From positions 682,001 to 746,000 of the forward strand of contig JAPFQT010000086.1 in assembly GCA_027627225.1 (NCBI GenBank): a stretch of DNA of 64,000 bases. The letters are read 5' to 3'. Shown in pieces: positions 11,991 to 24,500 of this stretch (position 1 is the stretch's first letter; each line of letters starts with the position of its first letter). The DNA is from Congeria kusceri (Eukaryota > Mollusca > Bivalvia > Myida > Dreissenidae). The notes beneath the pieces are model-generated. The model made no database searches. It was given only the letters and a program-made list of their open reading frames with translations, and was not told the origin of the DNA. The translations under genes were made by a program, and so were the position numbers.

Positions 11991-12171
11991 TTTAAACCTA
12001 TTTATTTAACCTTTAGCCTGAGGTTTATTGAGATACTTTCAAGTCTGTTTCCTGGCTAGAACAAGTCTTGGTGTCTATTGAGAAAGGTCATTCAAACACT
12101 CCCAGAGTATGGATCAAACTTATGATCTACCAATCGCAAGGTGGACACCATATCCATTATGCCTCTGTGAC
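11991..12171 (-). mobile_element. tRNA-headed SINE (TACTGGTTCTACC body), copy 1
   Basis: On the minus strand this reads GGATATGGTGTCCACC (A-box region), AAGTTTGATCC (B box), then a body ending in GAAACAGACTTGAAAGTATC and AATAAACCTC. It matches the + strand copy at 54462-54658 over its length. It is diverged, hence old. Confidence 0.65.
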
Positions 12172-12670
12172 TTGTATTTTATCTTTCCTTGTCTGGGACT
12201 GGCTATTCAGTGTGTGAAAAACATTTCATTGTAAGGATGGGACTTCATGCAGTGCGTCTGAGTACATTTAATATGACCTACTTCTGAAAATAAACATATC
12301 TAATCTGGAATACGTTGATTCATCAAAAGCAGCACAACTTGCTTTGCAAATAGCAGTCTGGGTTTGATAGAGGCCTTTTTAAGGCAGGAATTTAAAATGT
12401 AGCAGTTAAAGCTCTCTAGCATCATCTGGAACAAAACTTTTTCTAAATCCAATTGTAAGCATTAGGTCACACTTGTTGTGTCCGCACAATTCTACATGCT
12501 CAATCAAACGTTTACTCTATTTTCAAATCATAAAGAAAATTAAAGAAATGCAACCATGATTTATTGGAGGTATTAATGCTTATTGTTTACAATTATTATT
12601 TACTCAGCACATACATATATGAAAAGAGTTTAGAATCATACACACATATATATTATATAAACACAAATCA
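12172..12670. other. Non-coding DNA with a minus-strand poly(A) signal
   Basis: TTTATT near 12560 is AATAAA on the minus strand, about 110 bases past the stop of the coding block at 12671. It is the likely end of that transcript. Nothing else is seen. Confidence 0.4.
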
Positions 12671-14368
12671 TTATTTAAAGAGTTTTTTGCATGGACAGTT
12701 GTCTGAGCCATGGTGAAACCATTTTGGAAAAAAGCGCCCGTTTAAAATGATTGATAAAAGATCAGTTCTGTGGCAGTATTGTGACCAACACAGATAGGGT
12801 GCAGTATTTCCACTATTGGTGAGACACTGGGCCTTATAGTGACCAGAATACAATGGGTACTGTTTGGAAATATAATGTGGGATGTTTTGTGTAGATCATG
12901 CAATTGATGACAAATGTGCATAGAGAAAACCTAAAGAGACAAACTAATCTATATTTTACATAAAATTATGCAAAAGTGTGAATGTGTGAATGTTCTTTTA
13001 CTGATATGTTCCAATGATCTATAGCATTAATGCAAGCATTATTTTTTTAATGCAAGCATTTACATTTGTTTTCAAAACCATTGAACAGCTTATATTAATT
13101 TCCATAAATAATTCATAATTTGCGAATAATGTCTTTTGAATATAACAAATACATGTAGTATGTTTTGACCGTACCAAGTGAGACATTTCTGTAGGCACAT
13201 TTCTGCTGCAGCTAAGGCTAGAGATTGCAGAGAGGGATCATCAGTATTAAGTTTTCATTTCCAATCAGTCTCAATGAAACACCATTGCTATTTCCAATGC
13301 ATGTCATGCTGGTTCTGTTGGTTTGATGTGTTCCAGATTTGAGATACTAGGTTTTCACAATGTACTGATGTTTTTTTTTTAAAGCTCCTGGATACATTGT
13401 TTAAAGAGCTCTACTGTAAAACAATATGCAGCCAATGGTGAAGAACAATTTATTTAGTGTCGTTCAGAGGAAATGTATTTTACAGATTGTGTATGGTAAT
13501 TTCAGTTTTAAATGCCAGTGGGAAACAAATGTACAAAATGATATAGTGTATTCACATATTGAACAAGGGTTTTAAACATTTCACAAGCAAATTATTGGTA
13601 GAATACAGTTGCACATTTGAGGATCTATGCAGCATTAGTGCACACTAAGGTCACATGTGTTAGGTTATTTCAGATATGGTTTATATAATGTCGAACGCAA
13701 CTCTTTTGGCCTTCGTTGTATGTATAATTAGCATTTTTAGTGTGTTCTAGTTCCAAACATGGGTTACTGTGTAAAAACATAATAAACTGGTATGTCAATG
13801 GCCAGGTTGTGTAGAAAAGCATTATTGTGAACACAAGATTACTAAGAATTGAAGTGGCCATACGTATAAATTTAACATCTAAATGACCACACCATATGCA
13901 TCTGAAAATATGTCTGTACGAGTGCCTGATGTTCCTCACTGAAGAGTAAGATAGCTCTGCATCACCCAGGCATGCACCCCTTTGCCAGTGAAATGCTTCT
14001 CTGGAGCTCCTGTTTCCTCCGAGAAGATCATGTCTGAAAAACTGATAGTTCGTCCATCTTTTGAGCCTATGGTGCTGACTTCCCAGTGACCAACATATAA
14101 AGCTCTTATTACCGTTACTACAACAGTTATGTGTAGTGCTGTCTCTATCTGGTGGCAGTTCTGGTGTTCCACATGCCTGGTCCAGTGGGTACATGAGGTC
14201 TTTGCCCTGTGGTTTGTCCACCATGGTCATCAGTTCGTGGATATGGACTGTTTTATGGAGCAGTGAAACAATCATTTTGTTTTGTTTCCATTAACTCAGA
14301 GTGAATGTGTTGCAGTCAATGTCCTCGTTCATTTCCGAAACCCCTCCGTTAAGATGGTGGCCGTGCAT
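12671..14368 (-). pseudogene. Decayed multi-block gene of unknown family
   Basis: Three protein-like blocks read right to left. Block 1 (14368-13936) starts MHGHHLNGGVSEMNEDIDC, has a TAA at 14291-14293, then HIHELMTMVDKPQGKDLMYP. After a one-base frame change near 14180 it reads VGHWEVSTIGSKDGRTISFS and GVHAWVMQSYLTL, ending at a good donor-like CA/GTGAGG. Block 2 (13346-13175, after AACCTAG) reads TSMTCIGNSNGVSLRLIGNE, shifts frame near 13240, then DDPSLQSLALAAAEMCLQKC. Block 3 (12859-12671, after CCAAACAG) reads APYLCWSQYCHRTDL to CPCKKLFK-stop. Block phases do not match (2 into 0), and together with the breaks this suggests a pseudogene. A short 48-bp GT-AG intron could explain the first stop instead. 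Family not recognised. Confidence 0.5.
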
Positions 14369-14814
14369 TTTCCCTGTTCATTGTGGCCTTATAATTGCCA
14401 TTACCTGCATACCAAATTGGTCAAATGTTATGCTCAAAATTGAAATTGTCCTTCATATTGCCTTTATTATGACTTTCATCTGATTAACTGCCTGGAAATG
14501 TTTTTAGCGAGCAATTTCTTGGCTTGTAATTCCTTTTATTTAGTTGCATATGTGGTCGCTGTCTAAAATAGTACATTTCTGTATTACAGGTTTAATTCAA
14601 AGAAACCACATTACAACTATTTGTCTAATTTTCTATAAAAACAAATTAAGGAACTGTTATGTTAGTTGCTCTGGTGAACAACTTGAGAGTATAATTACAA
14701 AACGGCTATATGGTGATTGCCCTGCAAGGGGAAGAATTGTCAGCTCCATAGACAGGGAAGGTTAAAATGATATTTTTCACAAACACTAAGTTCCTTTTTC
14801 ACATACATCAAGTA
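14369..14814. other. Intergenic, nothing recognised
   Basis: Mixed AT-rich DNA lying between the decayed gene and a minisatellite. A short frame at 14544-14765 has no protein-like features. Confidence 0.4.
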
Positions 14815-15640
14815 CTGGTTCTACCCAAGGAATGGACTTTCTCATGTAAATCAAGTACTTGTTTTACCCATGAAATGGACTTTTTCACATACATCAAGAA
14901 CTTGTTCTACGCATGAAATGGACTTTCTTAAATACACCAAGTACTGGTTTTTACCCATGAAATGGACTTTCTCAAATACAACAAGTACTGGTTCTACCCA
15001 CGAAATTGACTTTCTCAAATACACCAAGTACTGGTTCTATTCACGAAATGGACTTTCTCACATGCACCAAGTACTGGTTCTTGCCATGAAATGGACTTTC
15101 ACACATACACCAAGTACTGGTTCTACCCATGAAATGGACTTTCTCACATACAACAAGTACTGGTTCTACCCATGAAAGGGACTTTTCTCACATACACCAA
15201 GTACTGGTTCTACCCATGAAATGGACTTTCCCACAAACACCAAGTACTGGTTCTACCTATAAAATGGACTTTCTCACATGCACCAAGTACTTGTTCTATC
15301 CAAGGAATGAACTTTCTCACATACACAAAGTATTGGTTATACCTAGGAAATGGACTTTCTCACGTACATCAAGTACTGGTTCTACCCATGAAGTGGACTT
15401 TCTCGCATACACCCAGTACTGGTTCTATCCATGAAATGGATTTTCTCACATACACTAAGTACTGTTTCTACCCAGGAAATGGACTTTCTCCCATGGATTT
15501 TCTCACATACATCAAGTACTGGTTCTACCCAGGAAATGGACTTTCTCACATGCACCCAGAACTGGTTCTATTCAAGGAATGAACTTTCTCACATTCACCA
15601 AGTACTTGTTCTACCCATGAAATAGACTTTCTCACATTCA
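14815..15640. repeat. 43-bp minisatellite, ~19 units
   Basis: The unit holds AAGTACTGGTTCTACCCA, then TGAAATGGACTTTCTCACAT and ACACC. Units differ by scattered substitutions. Overlapping frames with KWTFSHT and GSTHEMDF motifs arise because 43 is not a multiple of 3 and the unit lacks stops. The unit matches the body of the SINE at 54572-54600 (GTACTGGTTCTACCCAGGAA then ACCGACT), so the array seems to have grown from a SINE copy. Confidence 0.9.
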
Positions 15641-16076
15641 CTCGTTTTGTAATGCACACCAGAATATATTAATTTTCATTGACTACTGCAGTAGAATGAT
15701 TTCAACCTTCTTACTGAAAACATTTGTTAAATATGCCAGTTTTGTTACAAGCGTTGCAAAAACTCCCACCAAGTTTACACTTCACATGAATCCCATGCAA
15801 CTTTATATTGTTCCAAAAATTAGCTTAAATCCAGTTAGTGTAGCAGTTGTTTAGGGCGTGCCATTGAGTAGTCCTGGGCACATATCTATGAAGATTCTTA
15901 AGCTTATAGTATTGTTAACTTAAGTTGAATATAAATCAAAATCAGAATTTATATTAACACATTTCAAAATATATTGCAACTTCCTTGTCAAAATCTTTGA
16001 ACCAAATAATACATTTCTTAGTAAAAAAAAGTCCAAATATAAAATTTCTGAATATTTAGATGTTTCTTAATTTTTA
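15641..16076. other. AT-rich spacer
   Basis: Nothing recognised between the minisatellite and the element that begins at 16077. Confidence 0.4.
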
Positions 16077-17952
16077 GCTCACCTGAGCACAACATGCTCA
16101 TGGTGAGCTTTTAGGATCGCCTTTTGTCCGTCGTCCGTCGTGCGTCGTGTGTCATGATTTTCATTCAAAGAACATCTCCTAAACCGCTGGGCAGATTTTC
16201 AACAAACTTCACAGGAATGATCCTTGTGTGACCCTCTTTCAAAAGTTTACAAATCGCTCCGGTCCGCTGCATATGTAGGTCACCAAAGCTAAAAATAGAT
16301 TTAAAAACTGAAAACTTGAAAAATCTTCTTCTCTGAAACCACAAGGCTTGGAGCTTTCATATTTGATATGTGACATCCTCTAGTGGTCTTCTACAAAGAT
16401 TGTTCAAATGATGCCCCTGGGATCAAAACTGGCTACGCCCCGGGGGTCACATGGTTTATATAGACTTGTATAGCAAAATGACTTTAAAAATCTTCTCTGA
16501 AACCGCAAGGCCTATAGGTTTCATATTTGGTAAGTAACATTGTATAGTGGTCCTCTACAAATATTGTTCAAATGATACCCCTGGGGTCAAAACTGGCCAC
16601 ACCCCGGGGGTCACATGGTTTTTATAGGCTTGAATAGCAAAATGACTTTAAAAATCTTCTCCTCTGAAACCGCAGGGGTTAGAGGTTTCATATTTGGTAT
16701 GTAAAATTGTATAGTGGTCCTCTACAAAGATTGTTCAAATGATGCCCCTGGGGTCAAAACTGGCCACACCCTGGGGGTCACATGGTTTATATAGACTTGA
16801 ATAGCAAATTGACTTTAAAAATCTTCTCCTCTGAAACCGCAAGGCCCAGAGGTTTCATATTTGGTATTTAACATTGTATAGTGGTCCTCGACAAAGATTG
16901 TTCAAATGATGCCCCTGGGGTTAAAACTGGCCACACCCCGGGGCTCACAAGGTTTATATATAGACTTGAATAGCAAAATGATTTAAAAAATCTAAAAAAT
17001 CTTCTCCTCGAAAATCTGCAAGGCCCAGAGGTTTCATATTTGGTTTTAAAAATTGTGTAGTAGTCCTCTACAAAGATTGTTTAAATGATGTCCCTGGGGT
17101 CAGAAGTGGCCACACCCTGTGGCTCACATGGTTTATATAGACTTAAATAGCAAAATGATTTTAAAAATGTTCTCCTCTGAAACCGCAAGGCCCAGAGGTT
17201 TCATATTTGGTATTTAACATTGTATAGTGGTCCTCGACAAAGATTGTTCAAATGATGCCCCTGGGGTCAAAACTGGCCACACCCCGGGGCTCACATGGTT
17301 TATATATAGACTTAAATAGCAAAATGACTTAAAAAATCTTCTCCTCGAAAATCCGCAAGGCCCAGAGGTTTCATATTTGGTATGTAAAATTGTGAAGTGG
17401 TCCTCTACAAAGATTGTTTGAATGATGTCCCTGGGGTCAGAAGTGGCCACACCCTGTGGCTCACATGGTTTATATAGACTTAAATAGCAAAATGACTTTA
17501 AAAATCTTCTCCTTTGAAACAGCAAGGCCTAGAGGTTTCATATTTGGTATGTAACATTTTACAGTGGTCCTCTACAAAGATTGTTCAAATGATACCCCTG
17601 AGGTAAAAACTGGCCACATCCCGGGGGTCACATGGTTTATATAGACCTGAATAACAAAATGACTTTTAAAATCTTCTCTGAAACTGCAAGGCCTAGAGGT
17701 TTCATATTTGGTATGTAACATTGTATAGTGGTCCTCTACAAAGATTGTTCAAGTGATGCCCCTGGGGTTGAAAGTGGCCACGACCTGTGGGTCACATGGT
17801 TTATATAGACTAAAAAAACTTCTGAACCTGCAAGGCCCAGATTTTTATTCTCCAGTAATGGGTTTAGTGCCATTTTGCACTCTTGTTATTAGCCATTACG
17901 ATGCCTTAAACTCAGCTGAGCGACCTAGGGCCATCATGGCCCTCTTGTTTAC
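16077..17952 (+). mobile_element. Helitron-like element with tandem ~170-bp core, copy 1
   Basis: The 5' end TTAGCTCACCTGAGCACAAC folds against TGCTCATGGTGAGCT (15-bp stem, one bulge). The 3' end holds ACTCAGCTGAGCGACC and a near-perfect hairpin AGGGCCATCATGGCCCT before CTCTTGTTTA. Between them are about nine units of roughly 168 bp with GAAACCGCAAGGCC, AGAGGTTTCATATTTGGTAT, GTGGTCCTCTACAAAGATTG and GATGCCCCTGGGGTC. End hairpins plus a tandem core and no transposase resemble non-autonomous Helentron/pearl-type elements of bivalves; that classification is inference. Frames inside are by-products. Confidence 0.7.
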
Positions 17953-18214
17953 TAATAGTCTTAATAAATACCATACCAGGTTATAAAGCAATTAGCGACC
18001 CGTCATATTTCAAATGTTTGCCTTTTTAATGTTCTTATCAGATAAACAATAATTATTGTGCTTCATAGAAAATGTGTTACTAGTCACTAGACATTATTTG
18101 CTAATGCTAATTTATTAAGTCGTTATTTGCAAATTATATTTTATGCACCGTTTAAAAATCCCGCGTGCTAAGCAATACTGAATTGAGTTGGCCTCATAAT
18201 GTGTACATATCAGG

Positions 18215-18420
18215 TTATGAACTATACGACGATGATGATGACAGTGACAACGACCAACATGATTGCTGCGACAACGACGACGATGCTGATGATGTTAATA
18301 ACAATGACGATGATTACGCCGATGCCGATGATGATGACGATGACGAAGACAACGAAGATGATTGCTGCTATTATGACGATGATAACAATGACGACGATGA
18401 TGATGATGGAGAAGTATAGT
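18215..18420. repeat. GAY/GAC-rich imperfect triplet repeat
   Basis: Imperfect GAT, GAC and AAC triplets. The forward frame gives an Asp/Asn-rich string typical of such repeats. There is no supporting splice signal or conserved domain. Confidence 0.8.
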
Positions 18421-19024
18421 AGCGCGAAAACGTGGATGACTTTAATGACATTGATTGATGCTGGCCATTAACAAAATGATAGCCTCTACACCTGCAAGTT
18501 TTTGTTTGTAGCTGACTCAATGTAAACAACACAAATGTTACTGTCTGGATTGTAAATTCACAATTTCATTCTGCACAATTGTACCATGTGATGATAGACG
18601 TAAACTTACTTAAAAATAAGCATGACCCAAACAGCTTCGTTTGGAGTTTTCAAAAAGTCTTTAAGTTGGCGCGCAACTTCAGCAGACACCATACTGAAAG
18701 CACCGTCATGTTGTGTTTGTTAGATTTTGTTATTTCTCTGTATTTTTGTCGCTAAATATAAATCCAGTATACGTGAATTAAAAGGGAATTGAATGCTGAA
18801 ACAGAGTCAGAGTGACAACACTACAAAATAAATGCAATTAGCCTATAATTTGCATGTTCATGTGTAACTTATAATAAAGATGTATGCAGAGCTTTTTTTT
18901 CTTTGAGTCAGTGTAATATTGAGGCTAAACATGCGTAAAATTCGAACACTTCATGTCGCGTACGTCATTAATGTGGAAGATGTGGAAGACTAACATATAG
19001 GATTAGATGCTACGTGAGAGGACG
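18421..19024. other. AT-rich spacer
   Basis: Nothing recognised. Confidence 0.35.
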
Positions 19025-19638
19025 CTTTTGTACGGAGTTCTGTTAGGGCCATCGGCATATTTACCTTTGAATGAAAGAATCCGAAACGCGAAAACACAAA
19101 ATACAGTAAGTTTTCTTCCACGTGGTTGTGGAACCAAAGCATCTAACAAAATGAAATGTCACATTCAGATTCTGATTATGAAGGTGAACATTAATTCAGA
19201 GTACAGGATAATGTGTATTATGTTTTTAAGTGATATCTTTCGTTTTTGCCGCATGTATATTGGGCATGCGTACCGGGAGGCAAAAGTGTGAATACGCGAA
19301 AACATAAAATCACGAAAGCACCATGTCGAAAACACGATGACGAAGACACGAAAACACAAAATCACGAAAGTATGATGACGAAACGCGAAAACATGATGAC
19401 GAAAACGCGAAGATACAATCACGAAAACGTCGTCGTGTTTTCGTCATCACACTTTCGCGTTTTAGTTATCGTGTTTTCTCTTTTTCCACATCGTTGTTTC
19501 GTGATTTCGCATATTCGTCATCGCACTTTCGGGTTTTCGTGATCGTGTTTTTGTTTTTTTATGATCTGGATTTCGTGTTTTTGCTTTTTTTCAGATTATT
19601 TCATCCACATCCGAAAGCCCTAACGGAATACTTTTGTA
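19025..19638. mobile_element. hAT-like foldback element with 8-bp target duplication
   Basis: The direct repeat CTTTTGTA lies at 19025-19032 and 19631-19638, flanking an element of about 598 bp. The termini are inverted: left TTCTGTTAGGGC, right GCCCTAACGGAATA. The interior is CGAAAACACGA-rich in the left half and TCGTGTTTTCG-rich in the right half, so the element is a large foldback. An 8-bp duplication is typical of hAT transposons. There is no transposase, so it is non-autonomous. Confidence 0.7.
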
Positions 19639-20279
19639 GTGACTGTAGTATACGAAAATAAACACATTGCATGTACACATTACTTCCTAGTGTTAGTTGT
19701 TGAACCAAACTATTATTGTTGTGGTAATCATGTATATTGTTCACATACAGAAATCATACAAGTGCAGTGTTTGGTTACTACCGCAAATAGTTTTATTTCT
19801 TTTATAAATTTATTGTACACACATACTTTTGCACGTTAACATTTAACACGTGTTACCTGTGGAGTATATTTTCACACGTCATATACCGGTCAATCGTTGG
19901 TTGTTATATGTTTCACTGGACATGTTTGTGTTGTTAATATAAACAAAGTGAAACTCTAGTTGCGACAGCAGGAGAGAACTCTTATTAGCAGTCGAGGTAT
20001 TTTATTTATGGCAAGTGACCAATTGCCAAAAACAATACACAGGACATCACAAAATCACATAACAAACGCAAAACACAAAGTCATTTCACGTTGTTTCGGT
20101 GCGATACTAGTTCACGTGCACACTGTTATGTCTCGTTGTTATTTAGAATTTTCGTACCAGCTAGTTACTTCATACCATTCATTATTTGGTTATTTCACGT
20201 GACTAAGACACTTGATTATTTCGCATCGCATGGCTGTGTCGTACAATTGTTTCTCATTGGTGTATGTTATTTTATGTGG
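19639..20279. other. Spacer before the first 26-bp array
   Basis: Scattered AACACAAA and TGTTTCG words may be eroded array units. No gene is seen. Confidence 0.35.
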
Positions 20280-21050
20280 TTGTATCGCAACGTTATTTCG
20301 CGTGGTTGTGTCGCAGCGTTCTTTTGCGTCAGTGTTTCGTGTTGTCTTGACGTGTGTTGCGTGGATGTGACGCGTGATTGTGACGCGTTGTTGTGTTGCG
20401 TGCATGTGACGCGTGGTTGTGTTGCGTGGATAAGACGCATGGTTGTGTTACTTGTATATGACGCATGGTTTTGTTGCGTGGATGTGACGCGTGGTTGTGT
20501 TGCTTGTATATGACGCGTGGTTGTGTTGCTTGTATATGACGCGTGGTTGTGTTGCGTGGATGTGATGCGTGGTTGTGTTGCGTGTTTATGACATGTGGTT
20601 GTATTGCGTGTCTGTGACGCGTAGTTCTGTTGCGTGTATATGACGCGTGGTTGTGTTGCGTGTATATGACGCGTTGTTGTGATGCGTGGTTGTGTTGCCT
20701 GGATATGACGCTTGGTTGTGTTGCCTGGATATGACGCGTGGTTGTGTTGCGTGGATGTGACGTGTGGTTGTGTTGCGTGTATGTGACGCGTGGTTGTGTT
20801 GCGTGGATATGACGCATGGTTGTGATGTGCGTGGTTGTGTTGCGTGGATGTGACGCGTGGTTGTGTTGCGTGGTTGTGTTGCGTGGATGCGACGCGTGGT
20901 TGTGTTGCGTAATGTGACGTGTGGGTGGATGTTACGCGTGGTTGTGTTACTTGAATATTACGCGATGTTGTGTTACGTTCGTGTGACGCATGGTTGTGTT
21001 AAGAGGTTGTGACGCGTGGTTGTATCTCTTGGTTGTAACACGTTGTTTAC
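20280..21050. repeat. 26-bp minisatellite (13+13), array 1
   Basis: The unit consists of two half-units, GTTGTGTTGCGTG and GATGTGACGCGTG, repeated about 28 times with some half-unit losses. Long frames on both strands (HIHATQPRVTYTQHN on the reverse) reflect a unit without stops that is not a multiple of 3. No promoter or codon bias is seen. Confidence 0.9.
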
Positions 21051-24000
21051 CGTTATGTTACTGTATAGGATTTGGCACGTACATGTTTCTTAGCGTAGTG
21101 TTTTAAACACCTTTTTTTAGTTATCTTCAATTTAGGTTACGAATAACGTATGATTGTATATTAATATGGGCCCTGGAATCCTTATTGCATTTAATACAAT
21201 ATAACAAAAAACCACTACATAACGCCTTTAAAGTTTTTTAATAGGGGATTACATACTACATAGTTGCCTAAAGCTCCGTATTAGAATGCCCGAGTTTTCA
21301 CAGGAAATCAATCGTTAAAGTAACGGTACAGTAGCTTCATGTACGCCTTGTCTAGTGTAAACACACAAGTGTAGGTAAGAATTAGAGTATTTTGGACAGT
21401 GTATCTGTCTTGGGTAATTCTGACTGTAAAACGGGGACATTTAATATGAATGCAGAGCTTGTAATATTAACGCTAGTGGAATTAACGTTTGTAAACTCGT
21501 GCAGAAAATGTTTTGGTGTAGTGGCGATATGGGAATATTTCTTTATTTTTTCCATCATTATTTGTGAACATTTTGTGGATTGTGTACTAAACTGAAAACA
21601 AGAACGTGGACTGTGCAACGCGGCGGCGCTGTTGTCGGGAAGTTGAAGCCAGCACGGTAAGTTTCGTTTTAGTTTTATATGAAAAGGACTCCAGTCAGTA
21701 TGGACTTGTGTGCCAGTCTGGTATTGTCTATTTGCGCGTAGTAAAAGTATCAAATGTATTATATTTATTAGAAAACCTTATTAGCTCTGACCAGTCGCAC
21801 GTTATTCGTCCCTGGTAGCGTAACACGACGTCACGTAAATATGTCAAGCTGCGTATTAACGTTTTAAGTTTATTGTCTAATGTACGAACAAATATTACTT
21901 CGGATGCTTAAAATTAATTAGGAATAAAACGTATTTTTAAGTATTTGTTAACTGAAGACAAAATCTTAAATTCAATTTCCTACTGTCGGAAACGTTTCAT
22001 CAATAAATATCGGCTCTTATACTGAGCAGCAAACCCGTCTGTGTATTCATGAATAGTTGCCAGTGGATACGCCATACTCGTCAGATGTTCATGTCGGAGC
22101 ATCTGATAATACGGCAAGTCAACGGCCGTGGTTAGTTTGTTCCGACCAAGCCACTTCCGCTTCCGGTCCCTTTCATAGTGCATATTAAGTAGCCTTAGCG
22201 CGTTCTCCGCTCTCCCGACACTTTTGTAAATTTGACGTTGTATTCTCGCTCAAAAGTGATGATTCCTTTCGATAAGTATTTCCCATTTTACTTTATACTT
22301 CTGTTTAATATTTTTTTTTTTTTTTTTTAGCATGCCACTATGTGCATTCAGAATCACACATAATTTGTCCATTTTCTGTCGGAAACCCCCTCCCCATCCC
22401 CTCAAAAAAGTTCTTAATAATACCATCAAAATAATATCCATAAATATGTTCTGATATTGCAAAGCAAAAATTATACTATTGTATAGATGATAAAAATATA
22501 ATCATATTATATCCATAGTTGTTGGGCATTCCATAGTTGAGCAATTATAAAAAAAAACGTTCCTAACGGAAAAAAACGCTAGAATGACGGTTACCCAAAA
22601 TCACGTTAATATTCTGTATAGGGGACATTTATAAAGGCGCAATATATGGGGAAATCCATATCATAATATAATGAAAATTACACACGTGACCATATACACT
22701 ATTTAGTGTTTCATTACAAGATTTAAACATTAAATGGTGATATGAAGAAAATTTAAATTGCAAATATTACAAAAGAAAATTATATGATTATTAAAAAAAC
22801 CAACATACTTTTCAAGAACAGAAGACATTCTAAAGAACGTAAAAAGCACCAAAAACATTTAATTTCATTTTTATTTTTGTGCATAACGTTTTTCCAATAA
22901 TTTTTACTTGTGGAATGTATATCTTCTAAAGCATTTCTGAAACATGTTTGTATATTATTTACACCTTACGCGATAACAGAGGAATGAAAAACGTATCAGA
23001 TAAATCGGGCGAACATTGTTTAGATTTTTAGTAAAACTGTTATAATTAATTTATGTAATGTAACGACTGTGGCAATATTTTGAAATCGTTAACCCTGACA
23101 TGTCTTGTTGTGAATTATATGTTGAAGTTTAAAAATAAATAACATAACATCATAATAACACGCATTTGATCTCCGCCGTGTTCTTGCAAATTACAATAAA
23201 ATGACGTGTCGGACATCGTTAAAGGAAATACACGCAAGGTGTAAAAGGTAGATAGTTTTTAAAAAGATTTCACAAGATTTCACAAACGTATATTTCTCAA
23301 TTAATTTATAGTGTATTTACGCAAAATTTATTTGCAAAGATTAAAAAAGGTAAAAATAACTAAATGGTATTTCGTGAGTCTATGTTGCAATATTCTTGGT
23401 TGAATAGGAAATATGTTGAATGTCCAGTTTATACCGATATACAATTCTGTTATACAAATATACATGTTTAAAAAGGTTAAGTTTTGATCCAGTAATTTAA
23501 TTTGTCATAATTAAAATGTTAATTTTCGGAGAGAAAGTTGACGCATTTTATGTATAATTATTTTGTTCTCGTGACTTTTCCCCGAAACGACAAAAGGCAG
23601 TTGCAAAAGTTGTCACATGTTCTTCATATAGTTTCTTAATTAGGCTGTGTCATTCTGGTTTAGCATGTGCACCATAATGTTGTCCGTATGTCATTTATTT
23701 TCTTCTAATACTAACTTATATATTATTCAAAATTTATATGTACTTGCAGTTCAATTGTAAAACTGTAGATGTAATTTTTTATTTATTTGTCTGACAAATT
23801 GTCCGTACAATGGAATATATCGTTTTGCATATTTTGTATACATTATAACATGGATCTGATGAATTCCTTATATGTCTATTGTCGAAATAAACGCGATTTT
23901 CAAGTTGAACTACCTACCGGTATATTTGACTGTACTAAATTTGTGGTTTCCTAAAATCTATGGACATTATTGCAACGTTCGCCCTACTTAGGAGTAGAGA

Positions 24001-24114
24001 GTTTCGTAGAGAAACAAACAACTAATAAACGCGACTGAATTGGAATTATGTCCCATTAACTGTACCAATATCACCGAGACACTGTTGTCCCCCAAGTAAT
24101 CTTGCAACAGTCGC
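21051..24114. other. AT-rich non-coding stretch
   Basis: A T-tract lies near 22308-22328. A GC-richer patch at 21600-21656 ends in CACG/GTAAGT, a strong donor, and could be an untranslated first exon on the + strand, but no ATG or acceptor can be tied to it. The remainder shows nothing recognised. Confidence 0.4.
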
Positions 24115-24500
24115 AGAAATGCAATTCAAACATTTTTATTCTTCAATGTATTCAATTTTCAATTGCTTGCGGACAAAATTCGTTGAAATCTGGATACACC
24201 GCGTTGCGAGGGTGTTCAGTGCTTCAGTATCGGTTTTGCGGTTCTTGCAAGTTGTTCTTCTGTCGTATTCATCCAACACGCCTTCCCAACTCACACCAGA
24301 CATGCACTGGAATAATGCCCCTTTAACTTCCCCGGACACTGCCGTCCCTAAGGAATATCGCAATTGTCAAAGAAATGCAGAAATTGTGTGTAGGTACCGC
24401 TGTGTGAGGATGTTCCGTGTTTAGAGATGGTTTTCTTCCGGTTCCTGCAAGTTGTTATCACATTGATCGAACACGCCTTCCCGACTCACCCCACACATGC
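24115..24500. repeat. Diverged tandem duplication, ~192-bp spacing
   Basis: AACACGCCTTCCC followed by ACTCACxCCA(G/C)ACATGC occurs near 24276 and again near 24468. Each is preceded by CGGTT-TTGCAAGTTGTT-type sequence and by GAAATGCA. Frames here are short and out of register between the copies. Confidence 0.6.

Noticed and set aside
18165..18419. Asp/Asn-rich acidic protein, such as a shell-matrix protein
   Set aside because: Imperfect triplet repeat with stops just outside, no signal peptide and no splice sites. Such acidic shell proteins exist in molluscs, but nothing here supports one.
21382..21753. 123-codon minus-strand frame as a gene
   Set aside because: Low-complexity composition, no splice signals and no recognisable motif; a competing strong donor lies on the opposite strand.
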